DNA of 64,000 nucleotides from Bacteroidales bacterium (GTDB lineage Bacteria > Bacteroidota > Bacteroidia > Bacteroidales > WCHB1-69). The translations under genes were made by a program, and so were the position numbers. Each line of letters begins with the position of its first letter. The first letter of the stretch is position 1. Positions 48,901 through 60,000 of the stretch are shown here, piece after piece. The notes below the pieces were generated by a model. The model did not search any database and was not told the DNA's origin. It saw only the letters and a list, made by a program, of their open reading frames with translations. The stretch is from NCBI GenBank assembly GCA_016285145.1, contig JAEEQE010000008.1, forward strand, positions 1-64,000, written 5' to 3'.

Positions 48901-51900
48901 ACGGCATAGTTGCTCGTTGTCGAGCTGGTGTAGAAATAAAGATAGTTGCCAATATAGACATACGAAGCGCTGTTGTTCGTATATAATGTTCCATTACCTG
49001 TCTTGGTCCAACACTCCGGAACATTGCCCGTCCCAGTGGACATATTGTCGAAATCATGGGAATACGGTACCGGGAACGGAGCGCACGTTGTGGTGAAATT
49101 GCAGGCAAACGACCACGGAGAGGGGGATCCATCCGGACAAATGTTGCGAACGTAGAACGTATATTCCGTGTTGGGTTGCAGGTTGTCCAAGAGGAATGAG
49201 CTTCCCGGATTGTAGATTGTAATCGGCGTGGCCGTGTCGGGCAGGAAGCCAGGCTCGCCATATACATATTCACAACTGCTGACGTTCGGCGTGGAATACC
49301 ATACGATTTCGGCACTTTCCGATGAGACACCGTGGACCGTGACATCCAACGGCATAAAACAACTTTCTGCCGTGTCAATCACCATATCATCTATTCTAAC
49401 CGTGTTGGTCCGCTCCTTATCTCCGCACTTGATCGCGATAAAGCGGCCCGTGCCAGTATAATTGGCAAAATAGACGCTCATATCCTCCCATGTGGACAAT
49501 GTAGAAGGACAAATGGCCTGAACCGGAACAAACGAGTTGGGATTCGCCGGATTATCCATCACACCCACCACCACTTTGTTTTCGGCGGTTGTGATTTTAG
49601 CCTTGAATGACATCTTCAACGTGGTGAGGTCGATAGAGGCATCCAACTCCGGCAGAATGGCTATATCAAAATAGGTGGTCGTTGCGTATAAATAGAGGGC
49701 TCCGGGAAGCGTGTTCACATTGCCAACCGCCGTATTGACATACGGATAGGTGGTCGTGGTGCCACTGTAATATTTGCTCCAACAGTCAGGCAGATTTGTG
49801 TAACGGCTGACACTTCCATCGAAATTCTCTGTATAAGGGATGGTCGTAATGGCATTGCAAAGAGTGGTGGTCGTAATCTCATCCGTATAGGCGCTTTCAT
49901 CACCATAGCCACACACAGATTTGATTTTGAACTGATAGATGGTACCGGCATTCAGCCCATGAAGCGTGTAAACCGTATCCGTAATACCTGGAACAGACGT
50001 CCACTGGGAAACGGTGTCCTCTTTGTATGCGATTTCCCATTCCGTTTCCATAGCACCCGGGCTCCAAGAAAGCGTGATGGATGTCTGGGTCTGTTCTTCC
50101 ACCGACACATTCACCGGTTTGTAGCAAGTGTGGATTTGGTCCAATGTAAAATTATCCAAATACATATTTGAAGTTATATTCGTGCCACCAAACTTAAAAG
50201 CGAGGAAACGGCCCGTGCCGGTATAGTTGGTGAATTCCACCAATTTCTCTTCCCACGTGTTCGTGGTGCTCACCTGAATTGTATCATACGGAACAAAAGT
50301 GTTGATATTCATGGAATCCGTCATGAATCCAATCATCAACATATAAGATGTGCTACTGCTTCTTACACGGAAAGTGGCAGCCAAACTCGAGATGTTGAAA
50401 GAATCGTCGATTCTGGGCGTGGCAAGAAAGTTCGAGTAGTACGTGTAATCGGATTGGCCACTCTGCGTACCACTGCTGAAATACACGGAAGCGGGTGCGG
50501 AGAAGTTTGTGGTAGTCAAATACGGATAGTAATTGTACGTGCCCGTATTGGTGCAGCCATGCGTCCAACAGGTGGGATGCGCATTGGAGCCCGTGCCATA
50601 CGTATCGAAATTGTCGGTGAATGGCAGCGTGGAGATGATACCGCACTCTGTCATAAACGAATATTCCAACGACCAGGGACTCGCACTGCCCATACCGCAG
50701 TCGGCCTGTACCTGGACAGTGTAATTCGTGGAGGGTATCAGGTTGGCAACCGGACAGTTGCTCGTGGTCAGCCCACTATATTCCGTCCAAGCCGCATCAT
50801 CATCGTTTGTAGGCTTTATGCGCAAGGTCCAGGATGACACATCGGGATTAGATTGCCAGGCAACATCCGCACTCGTGGTCGTGATATTGCTGGACGTCAC
50901 ATTTTCCGGTCTCGGACAGTCGTTCGTGAAATCCAAGTTCAATTCGTCAATATAATACATGCCAGTGCCCGTCGTGTTCAAACGGAAAGCGATATGGCGG
51001 TTGAAGCCTGTGGTCTGCACACTGTCGAAGCGGACTTCCACAAACTGATGTGAACCTGTAGCCGTAGGTACTGTATGAACCAATTCGAAGGTGGAGGTGT
51101 CAAACGGATTGCTCATGACACCAATCTCCAGATTGCCAGAAGTGACAGCCACCTGGTAAGCCCAGAAATTGAGGGTCAAGCCCTCTATATTGGCATTGAT
51201 CGGCGGGGTGGCCGCCCATGCGTTTTTACTGCTGAAACGCAAGGCCGCAGCGCCATCATGTGCATACGAAGTGGAGGTGTAAACCGACGGATAGGTCAGC
51301 GTGGCAGAGGAGGCATACGCCATCGGACGGGTCCAGCAGTCCAGATAAGCATTATTGGCATAGGTGTTGAAATCCTGCATATATGGCACATCCAGCACAT
51401 CCGAGCACAAGGTGGTGAATTCCTCCTCGAAGCAATAGGGACTTTCTCCACTGGCACAGGTCATCTTCACCTTGAATTTATATTTGTTGTCGTCGATAAG
51501 GCCCGTAACCGTATATGTGGTATCGGTAATGTTGGTGATTTCCACCCAAGTGGCCGCCGGGTCTTCCGCATCAAGGTAGGCCAATGTATAAGAGAGGGGC
51601 GTGCTGCCGGCAGGCGCATTCCATGAACAGGAAATGCTGTTGTCACTACCATTTGTCTGCACCAGATTCTCCGGCATGGAACATCCTGGTATAGTGACCG
51701 TCAAGTTGTCGATGAAAATTCCATTGTACCCATACGATGATCCCATAGGTGGCTTGGCTACTATAAAGGCAATGTAGCCGGCCGGGCCATTGTAATTGGC
51801 CAACGACAAGGTGTACTCTTCATAATTCGTGGTTGTATTTTCAAGAGAATCCAATGGAATAAAAGTATTAAAGTCCACGGGATCTGTCACGATACCGATG

Positions 51901-53942
51901 ACGACCTTGCTCTGATAAGTTGCACTGGAGGAAGATTTTCGAGACATAAAACTAAGTTCCAGTGTATTCAGCGGATTGGTAAATGCCGGCAACACCACAT
52001 AATTGGTACCACTGCTTGTGGCTGAATAGGAATACATATACAGATAATTGTTTCCGGAATATGCATTCGTGGTGGAGTTGTTGACATACGGGAAATTCTG
52101 GTTGGGCAACGAATTGTCCTTGCGCCAGCAGTTCGGCACCGGATAGCCGCCGGCAGAACCGCCAGCGAAGCTTTCAAAGTCCTCTACATACGGGGCGGTT
52201 TTGGGCATACAAACCGTCACAAAGGAAAGCGACGTGGCATAGTAATAGTCGCTGCCACAGTTCGGACGCACACGAACATCCACAGTATAGGAGGTGGCAT
52301 CATCCAATCCGGTAATCGTGTAGAAGGTATCCGTAACGCCGGTCACATCCGTCCAGGTGGCATCACCCGGCATCTTATAACTGAAATCGTAGGAAGACAC
52401 TCCCGTGGAACTCCAGGAGATCTGCACCGAATTGGTGGTCATACCCGAAACCTCCATCGTGGAAGGATACATACAATCCGACCAATACATGCCGAAGTCG
52501 TCCAAGTATGAGGTGGCCCCTGTGGATCTAAGCGTGATGTACCGACCTTGGGCCGTGGTGCCTGCCAGATTTATTATGGCTTGCTGCCAGTCGGTATTTG
52601 CTGCCGGGGTGAAGGTTTGGATAGAGGTGAACGTATTAATATCCGTGGGATCGCTCATCACACCCACCTGGATGGCCGCCGCCGATGTGGCCGACGATTT
52701 TTTCAACCAAAACTGAACCGTCACATTTCTTGCCAGAGTGTCTGACAACAACGGCGGCGCGATGATATAAGAGCTGAGCGTTGATGACGCATACATATAC
52801 ACACTCGCGTTACCGGAATAATGGTACGTAGTGTACAAATAGGGATAAGAAGTGGCTGTTGTGGTATATTTCCGGTTCCAGCAGGGCACCTCAAAATGAC
52901 CTGAACCCGTAGTGTAACCATCAAATTGCTCAGTGAACGGAAGCTGGGCTGCAACACAAGGATCAATGGGGGCAAGAGGCGTGGCTTCGCACACCGAACC
53001 GGACATAGCCGGACTGCCCGTGCTATAGACAGCTTCCACCGTATAGCAGTAAGGAGTGTTTTCCAAAAGACCTGTATCAACATAAGAGAAACCCTCCTCC
53101 AAGGAGGTGTTCAGCAAATTGTAGTCGCGATAGACGCGGAAGCCGGAAAGGTTGTCAGAGACGAACTCGCCCTTCACCACAAACGGAATACCCATCTGTT
53201 CCAGGGAGGTGCCATCCGTCAAAGCCGTCCAGTTTCCAGAATTGATGCTGTACTGTATGGCATTACCCGTGCTCAACTCGGTGAGGATGGAGCGAGGGGC
53301 AATCCAGGGCGTGTTGGAGGCTGTGAAGCAGACGGCCACCCAATACGTGCCGGCAGCCAACGATGTGTTGATATTGGCAGTAATCTGCATAATCGGACGA
53401 TCGGTGTTCGTCAAAGCCGTAGCCGTGGTACGATAGATGCCCGTCCACTCCTGGGAGGCCATGCAGCTGACCGCACCGCTGGTCCACACCGGCACGGCGG
53501 TGGAATCTATCGGTTGGGTGTCGTAGATGCGCACATAGCAACCCGTAAACGGCGAGGATGTCGGTGTGCTGCCCGTCACGTAGGCAAAGAAATCGATTTT
53601 CGAAACCACCGCCGCCGCAGTCAAGGTGAAATCATCGGCAATCCAGTACGAATGGTCCATATCGCTAACCGTGGCATGGGCATTGTAACCATAATTGCCC
53701 TGACCGCCATACATTGCGCTGACATCCGCACCATCCGCACCCGCTCCCGGACGCGTGACAAGGTCGGCCTGATCGAAAAGATTCAGACGGGAAGGCTGGG
53801 TGGTGCCATACGGCACATCCCAAGTGATTTTCATTTTGGAATCAGATAACGGGATAACCGTCACGTTTTCAGGCGGATTCGTCTGGGCAAATCCTAAAAC
53901 ACTCACGAAAAGTGTTAAACATAATACAAACAGTTTTTTCAT
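45987..53942 (-). CDS. Giant T9SS adhesin-like protein, eight jelly-roll/Fn3 modules (2651 aa)
   Basis: The 2651-residue protein begins with a signal peptide (1-19) and a unique N-terminal region (about 20-325), with a carbohydrate-binding-like beta domain and one Fn3. Eight modules follow to about residue 2380. Each pairs a MAM/cleaved-adhesin-type jelly-roll (LPY..FD, a CW pair, VGVMTDP, YTGxGRYIAFR, YIDD) with an Fn3 domain, at about 256 residues per module. Two extra Fn3 domains and a type A sorting domain (about 2566-2651, SLFPNPTSGQ to KSFVKK) close the protein. Conserved Cys residues recur in each module. It is an outer-surface protein, probably an adhesin or S-layer-like filament. Its 3' end closely matches that of the next gene. 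Confidence 0.9.
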   Translation of the reverse strand: MKKLFVLCLTLFVSVLGFAQTNPPENVTVIPLSDSKMKITWDVPYGTTQPSRLNLFDQADLVTRPGAGADGADVSAMYGGQGNYGYNAHATVSDMDHSYWIADDFTLTAAAVVSKIDFFAYVTGSTPTSSPFTGCYVRIYDTQPIDSTAVPVWTSGAVSCMASQEWTGIYRTTATALTNTDRPIMQITANINTSLAAGTYWVAVCFTASNTPWIAPRSILTELSTGNAIQYSINSGNWTALTDGTSLEQMGIPFVVKGEFVSDNLSGFRVYRDYNLLNTSLEEGFSYVDTGLLENTPYCYTVEAVYSTGSPAMSGSVCEATPLAPIDPCVAAQLPFTEQFDGYTTGSGHFEVPCWNRKYTTTATSYPYLYTTYHYSGNASVYMYASSTLSSYIIAPPLLSDTLARNVTVQFWLKKSSATSAAAIQVGVMSDPTDINTFTSIQTFTPAANTDWQQAIINLAGTTAQGRYITLRSTGATSYLDDFGMYWSDCMYPSTMEVSGMTTNSVQISWSSTGVSSYDFSYKMPGDATWTDVTGVTDTFYTITGLDDATSYTVDVRVRPNCGSDYYYATSLSFVTVCMPKTAPYVEDFESFAGGSAGGYPVPNCWRKDNSLPNQNFPYVNNSTTNAYSGNNYLYMYSYSATSSGTNYVVLPAFTNPLNTLELSFMSRKSSSSATYQSKVVIGIVTDPVDFNTFIPLDSLENTTTNYEEYTLSLANYNGPAGYIAFIVAKPPMGSSYGYNGIFIDNLTVTIPGCSMPENLVQTNGSDNSISCSWNAPAGSTPLSYTLAYLDAEDPAATWVEITNITDTTYTVTGLIDDNKYKFKVKMTCASGESPYCFEEEFTTLCSDVLDVPYMQDFNTYANNAYLDCWTRPMAYASSATLTYPSVYTSTSYAHDGAAALRFSSKNAWAATPPINANIEGLTLNFWAYQVAVTSGNLEIGVMSNPFDTSTFELVHTVPTATGSHQFVEVRFDSVQTTGFNRHIAFRLNTTGTGMYYIDELNLDFTNDCPRPENVTSSNITTTSADVAWQSNPDVSSWTLRIKPTNDDDAAWTEYSGLTTSNCPVANLIPSTNYTVQVQADCGMGSASPWSLEYSFMTECGIISTLPFTDNFDTYGTGSNAHPTCWTHGCTNTGTYNYYPYLTTTNFSAPASVYFSSGTQSGQSDYTYYSNFLATPRIDDSFNISSLAATFRVRSSSTSYMLMIGFMTDSMNINTFVPYDTIQVSTTNTWEEKLVEFTNYTGTGRFLAFKFGGTNITSNMYLDNFTLDQIHTCYKPVNVSVEEQTQTSITLSWSPGAMETEWEIAYKEDTVSQWTSVPGITDTVYTLHGLNAGTIYQFKIKSVCGYGDESAYTDEITTTTLCNAITTIPYTENFDGSVSRYTNLPDCWSKYYSGTTTTYPYVNTAVGNVNTLPGALYLYATTTYFDIAILPELDASIDLTTLKMSFKAKITTAENKVVVGVMDNPANPNSFVPVQAICPSTLSTWEDMSVYFANYTGTGRFIAIKCGDKERTNTVRIDDMVIDTAESCFMPLDVTVHGVSSESAEIVWYSTPNVSSCEYVYGEPGFLPDTATPITIYNPGSSFLLDNLQPNTEYTFYVRNICPDGSPSPWSFACNFTTTCAPFPVPYSHDFDNMSTGTGNVPECWTKTGNGTLYTNNSASYVYIGNYLYFYTSSTTSNYAVLPEFDANINVLQLNFFGKFSNLNYSVEVGVMSNPSDMSTFEHVETVNARTTVWNEFHIPFTSYVGTGKFLAIRSVQTAATLYIDNLSVTYAPGCVKPANLTATDITMTSASLKWRNGSGETEWEVAYGPEGFSPDVLVAGATSVIAYEDSLTITGLTPGTNYDVYARSICSPTENSAWSQVYSFRTDCTPIDSLPFVQDFENQGTGSAAFPHCWERENTYSATTNYPYITSGAALYFYSSSTTYSLATTPPFNRNINTLQVQFDYKASSADYFLIVGVMTDPHDLSTFVPVDTVSSPLPSIFEPKRVVFSQYSGNGNFIAFLSRTPAYNTVYVDNVVVSEIPSCFDPEGLMVTQVTANSATLDWNDPWNDSPASYTIRYAEAGTSTYSYLPNVTTHPYVVTGLQAGTTYEFAVMANCTASDGSAYSDAVTAQTVCAPQALPYLENFDAITTNATYQTEGVLPDCWHGYSTFEASAWQPHVVSRLASTSYAFASSEPNTLLMQAYPTDSTLVALPEFNESLSNISIAFSKRMGTADATYVRLEVGYTTDPYNIGTFVPVANIVPVTAITRDSVTFQNVTNVPAGARIAFKWVNTYPTSTTLAYRCCVDDIAVRPIVVCDQPTNLAYSNLTANSASISWSPNGASQWEVNYKTQSDATWQTMNVSAPNCVLSNLTAETNYEVRVRALCGGNMSSEWSNTLTFTTPQADACLAPTGLTSGTITTSSVELSWDANNAVSWILQYRKTSETNWNQQPVATNHYTLSNLDPATEYKVAVKAVCGDNASSDWSAELTFTTMALPSGCQEPTNLTATEMTKNSVKLNWTENGTATSWTIHYKENGVSQESTVTVSEHPYVLTGLLPETTYSVYVVANCTDGQTATSGMINFTTLADGITDYELATSLFPNPTSGQLTIYNEQFTMNNVQVYDVYGKLLKTVEVNANTVELDVRELSAGMYFVRISTEKGVVTKSFVKK

Positions 53943-54008
53943 AATGGTTTGTTTTTGTTATTATCTATTTGTTACTCTTTTTTCCTTTTTGTTACAAGAA
54001 TAAAAATA

Positions 54009-54016
54009 CAAAAATA
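54009..54016 (-). promoter_or_regulatory. -7 box of the 2651-aa T9SS gene
   Basis: Minus-strand TATTTTTG, 66 bp before the ATG at 53942. Confidence 0.4.
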
Positions 54017-54021
54017 CAAAA

Positions 54022-54048
54022 AAAACGGCATCAGAAGATACCGTTTTT
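54022..54048 (-). terminator. Terminator of the 2948-aa T9SS gene
   Basis: The stem AAAACGG-ATC / GAT-CCGTTTT with an AGAA loop is followed by T-runs on both strands. It is unlike the terminators of the two neighbouring T9SS genes. Confidence 0.7.
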
Positions 54049-54078
54049 TGTTTCTAACAAATATTAAGGATACACCCG

Positions 54079-57000
54079 CTACTTCTTCACGAAGCTCTTC
54101 GTCACCACACCCTTTTCGGTGCTGATGCGCACGAAGTACATACCGGCAGAAAGCTCTCTCACATCAAGTTCCACCGTATTGGCATTCACCTCCACCGTCT
54201 TCAACAACTTGCCATACACATCATACACCTTAACATTGTTCATTATTAATTGTTCATTGTTAATTGTAAATTGTCCATTGTTCGGGTTCGGGAAAAGGTT
54301 CGTGGCCAACTCGTAGTCGGTGATGCCGTCCGCCAATGTGGTGAAATTGATTGTACTCGATGTCGCTGTCTGTCCATCGGGGCAATTCGCCACCACATAC
54401 ACGGAGTAGGTTGTCTCCGGCAGCAGGCCCGTCAGCACATACGGGTGCTCACTCACCGTGACGGTGGATTCCTGGGCCACACCCGTCTCCTGATAGTTGA
54501 TAGTCCATGAGGTGGCGGTGCCGTTCTCCGTCCAGTTCAGTTTCACGCTGTTCTTCGTCATCTCCGTAGCCGTTAGGTTGGTAGGCTCTGCGCAGCCGGG
54601 AACCGCCTCAGTGGAGAAGGTCTGCACAGCGGACCAGTCGCTGCGGGCGGTGCCACAGGCGGCACGCACACGTGCATCGTACGAGGTGCTCGCGGCAAGA
54701 CTGTTGATTCCGTACGTCGGGGTGTTGTGCACCGGAATGGTGATGTTCCACTCCGAACTTGCGGAAGCCTTATACTCGAAATCCCAATCGGTTTCGCTGT
54801 TGCCCGCCGTCCAGGTGGCTGTAGCCGTTGATGTCGTGATATTGGAGATGGTAAGCGCTGACGGTGCGGCACATGGCAGTGTAGTGAACGATTGCGTCGT
54901 CCAGTCGCTGGTGTTGCCGCCACCGCAATCCGTCTGCACACGCACCTGATACGTGGTGTTCGGCTGCAAGCCCGTCATGGTATAGGAAGGTGTCGTCACC
55001 GGAACAGCGGTACTCCAATCGTTGTTACCCGTCTTGTACTGCACATTCCAGCCGGAGGATCCGTCATTGGTCCAGCTCATCTGCGCGGACGTAGGCGCAA
55101 TGCCGCCCACGGCAAGACCTGTAGGCGCGGCACACGGCAAAAGGCTCAGTACCAAGCTGTCCACATAACCTATATTCGATCCGTTAGCAGGCTTCGGAGC
55201 CACCAGCACAATATACTTGCCCACACCCGCAAAGTTGTCAAAACGGACAGTCACGGGTTGGTAGGCAGAGCTGTTCGAAATGAACGTGTCCACCACCATC
55301 ATGGTGTATGGATCGTTCGCATTCCCCAAAACACCTACCAAAAGGAAGAACTGATTAGTGTTGGAGTTGCTTTGGCTACGACCCTTAAAGGTGAGTTGCA
55401 ACGTGTTGATCGGATTTTGGGTGATGTCGATCGGCGGCAACACCGCAAACTGATCCCCGCTGGAACCACTTTTAGTGGTATAAAAATGCAAACTGTTCAA
55501 TCCATTGGCTGAATAATTCTGACCTTCATAAACAGTGGGGCATCCGGTATTGGAGGAATACATGCCTGTATTGATATACCGCCAGCAGTCAGGAAGGACA
55601 TTTACATTCCGATCAGTAGTTCCTGTTACATTGTCAAAATTTTCTATATAAGGTAATTGTACACCATCATTACATTCCGTTTCAAACAGGATTGATGCAC
55701 TCCAATCGGAATTACAGGCGGCTTGGACCTGGACTTCGTAGATAGTATTACTCGTCAAGCCTGTGAGGGTGGCGGTTGTGCTTGTGGCAGAAGAGGTACT
55801 CCAAACCGTATCCCCTACCGGACGATAACGGATGTTCCATGCTGTTTCCGTGCCGTTGGGATGCCATGTCAACACAGCCGATTGGTTGGTGACATTAGAA
55901 GCGGTGACATTATCCACCGGCAGACAGGTTTGAGCCTGTGAAATCATAATATTATCAAAACAACCCTGGTTGGTGTACGTTAGTTTCGGCACTTTGATGG
56001 TCAAGAAGCGACCATTTCCTGTGTAATTATTGAAGAATATACGGTAATGCTGATAGGCCTCCGTATTAATGACCAAGGAGTCAACCATTTCAAAAGTGCT
56101 TTCATCCAAATAGTCGGACATCACGCCAATCAAGCATGTAAAGGTGGGCACCGACGAGTACACCGCATAGGCCCGCACATCAAACGACAATTCAAGACCG
56201 CTGACGGTGGCTACCGTGGGGTCAATTTCCGGCAAAACGGCATACTGGGTGCCGTAGGTACCGGATGTGCCGACAAAGAATTGCAAACTGTAATTTCCGG
56301 ATTGAGCATATTCATTACCATACACAACATATGGATAATTCGAGTAGGAGGTCCCGTTGTTCAGCGTGTGCCAGCAAGTAGGCACATTCGTGGGACCGGT
56401 TGTCGGATAGTTGATATGCAGATAGTTGTCGAAATTCACGGCATACGGCAGCGAATCCAGAGGCTCGCAGTCTGTACTCGCCACGAGCACCTGCGATGGG
56501 ATGGCATAATCATCCGGTCCGCAGACAGCCACCACACGGATTTCGTATTCGGTGTTGGCTTGCAATCCAGAGATGGTACTCGGATTGACGGACACATCCT
56601 CACTCTCCCATATGGAATCCGAAACCGGCTTGTACTGAATCTTCCAATCCGATTCTGTTCCATTGACACCCCACTGTATTGTCAACGAGTGCGGTGTGGC
56701 TTGCGTTAGCACCGGACGGTTCACCGGCATACAAACGGAAGAGACATCCAACCTCAAATTATCCACATAACCGGCGTTGGTACCAGCGGGCAACAATTTG
56801 GCGGCTATTGCAATCCTTCGCCCATCCGTGTGCTGGTATTTGTTCATAAAGACCGTAAAATGGTCATATGTGGTTTCTGTCACATATACTGTATCTACTG
56901 GCCTGAAAGTTAAGAAGTTGGATGTGTCGATAATCACACCCACAATCAGTGTGAACGTAGGATATGAGACATTTCCCTTTCGGGCATCGAACGAGAGTTC

Positions 57001-60000
57001 CAACGACTGCATCGGGAAGAGGGTCGTGTCTATTTCCGGCAGAATGGCATACTGGTCAGCGTAATAGTTGCTTATAGTTCCCCGATTGAAATAGAGAACA
57101 TTGGGAGCGGATTGGGACAAAGAGGAAGTTCTGTACACCAACGGGAAACCATCGTAGGATGTGGAAGTTGCACCACCTTCGTTGATATAACCCCAGCACA
57201 ATGGCAGATTATTCGCAGAAGATGTAGAAGTGGTTCCGTCTTCCGCATCAAAGTTTTCCTGCCACGGCATCTGGTTGATGGGTTCGCACTCGGTCTGGAA
57301 GGGTACCTGCACAAAGTTCGAATAGCCGGCATTGTTTGCGCACACGCTGCGTATAAAGAGCGTGTAATGCGTGCCTGCGGTCAGGCCTGTCAGCGTGCAG
57401 GGAGAGGATGTCACCACCATCGGCGTCACATCCGACACGGAGATGTTGTAGCCATAGGGCACCGGGTAAAGTTCGTAGGCGCTACTACTGGATGAGATAG
57501 TCCACGAGACGGTGGCATCATGGGTCCCTGTCTGGCTCACCGTCACGTTGCCGGGAGGAGTACAATTCGATATGAAGTCTATAAACACGTCATCCAAAAG
57601 AATCTGGGTACCCTGCGCCTTGAAGGCAATATTCCGTCCAATGCCATTATAGGACGCCAACGAGGCCGTATGTGTCTCCCAAACATTGCCGGTAGAGTTA
57701 TGGAATGTAGCAATAGGAACAAAGGTGCTAATATCGGATGGGGTGCTCAACACACCTACAGTCATAGCGGTACTCAAATACGACGGCTGTGCATACGTCT
57801 TGAAGGTAACCTGCAGAGTATTCATAGCTAAAGACGGGTCAATCTCCTGCATAATCGCCATACTGTAAGAGGCAGCGGTGCTGTTGGCAAAATAAATGGC
57901 ATTCGGAACAGAAGCAGCATACATACTGGTCCGGTACGGATACGGATTGGGGTCGTCGGTTGATTTCGTCCAACAGTCCGTCAGATATGCCGTACCCGTG
58001 ACCGTATAGGAATCGAAGTTCTCAATGTATGGCAACGAGGAGATAGGCGAACATGTGGTAGTGAACGTGTATTTCATCCAGTCGCTGGTGGAATTGGACC
58101 CGCAATCGGCCTGAATGAAGACATCGTAATCGGTTTGGCTCACAAGGTTGGTGAGAACCGCCGTGTTCGTGGAAGTGCTATTGACCATTGCATTGTCCAG
58201 ATCCACGGAATCCTTCGGTCCATACACAAAGTTCCAATTACCCTCCAAGCCTCTCGGAATCCACGTGATGGTAGCCTCATCATGATGAATCTCCAACGCA
58301 CTGATATTATCCACCGATGTACAGCCTTTCTTGTATTTTACATCAATATCATCCAGATACATAATTGATTGCGACAGGGCTGACGGCGTGCGGAAAGCGA
58401 TATAACGTCCGGTTCCCACATACGAGGTGGTGAAAATCTCCATCAACTCCCAATTGTCTTTGGCTAAGGGATAGCAAACACCCACCCGTTCGAACGTACT
58501 CCGGTCGGCAGGATCCGACATGATACCCACCTCCACGTAATAGCTGTTACTGGATTTCCTTGCGTAGAATTTGATTTGCAGGCTGTCCATCTTGACCGAG
58601 GCTTCCATCGGCGGCATGATGGCATAGCAGTAGTTTGACGAAGTGCCGTTCATATAGAGGCACCCGGCTCCGCTGTAATGCTGTCCGGAATAGATATACG
58701 GATACGGGGTTGACATATTGGACAATGCCGTCCAGCAAGGGGGGAACAGACCCGGAGTGGCCACAGATGTGGATGAGGACGGCGTTCCGTATGTGTCGAA
58801 ATTGTCAAAATAGGGAATGGTGATCTCCGTGCAGGGAGTGTGGGTATTCAGCGTGGTTTTGTTCAAACTGGTACTCGTACCACACACGGAAGTGAGCCGG
58901 AACTGATAATTGGTGTTCGGCGTGAGATTGCCAAGCGAATAGGGATGTATGGTGATATTACCCGCCGATGTCCAGTTAGAGGATCCGCTCACGCGGTATT
59001 CCAACAGCCATTCTGTCTCGCCGTTGCCGGGTGAAAAGTCAATGGTCACACTGGTGCTGCTGACATTGTCAAACCAAGCCACTGGGGGCACGCAGGTGGC
59101 GGCATTGCACGAGGTGAAACGGATGTTGTTACGTTCCGCCGAGCCAGTACCCGCCACTAACATGTTATAAGGATTGAAATTATCCACAGAGGCAAGCGAC
59201 GTGGTGTTCACATAACGGGTGATATTGCTGGTAGAGGTATGCGTCTTGAAATTCTTGGCCGCCGTGCCGCCCGTTTCCATGCTGTTGTTATCCACAATCA
59301 GCACCAGATTACTGGTTCCATTATAATGGAAAACAGAATCCAGCAAAAGAGTGTTCCATCCGGAGTCTTCCGTGTTAGGCTGCCAGACAACGGTTCCGTC
59401 AAAGACCTTTTGGGCATTGGTGATGGGAAGCCAGGAGGCAATGGCTGTGGCCGTGGTGTGCATCAGATAAATGGTCAGATTCCGTTTTGCCGATGAGGTT
59501 CCAGCATACTGGAAACTGATGCTGGAAATATCTTGCGCACCACCCATCTCGCTGGCCAAATATATCTGTTGCGAATAGCTGTATTTGTACGTGTTATACG
59601 CCGGCACAAAAGCACTGTTTGTTGTACCCGTTCCCACTTCTATATTTTGAGGAACGGCACAGCCTGTGGAGAAGGAAATCTCCAACGGCGTTCCTGTACC
59701 GTATTGGCAATCCGAATACACCCGCACATCATAACGGGTGTTGGGCTGCAGTTCGGACAAACGACATGATGCTCCTGTTACCGTTTGGGGCGATGACCAG
59801 TTATTGCTGCCCGAGACGGCGTATTCCACCATGTAATCGCGTACGCCATACGGGGCCATAGTCCAGGAGATCTTGGCCGTTGAACCGGTCACCTCATTCA
59901 CACGCAATCCGGAAGGCTCCATACAGGTGGGAGCCACATCCATTTTCACGTCATCAATATAAACATAACTGTTCTCCGATGCAGGCTGGTAGAAGGCCAA

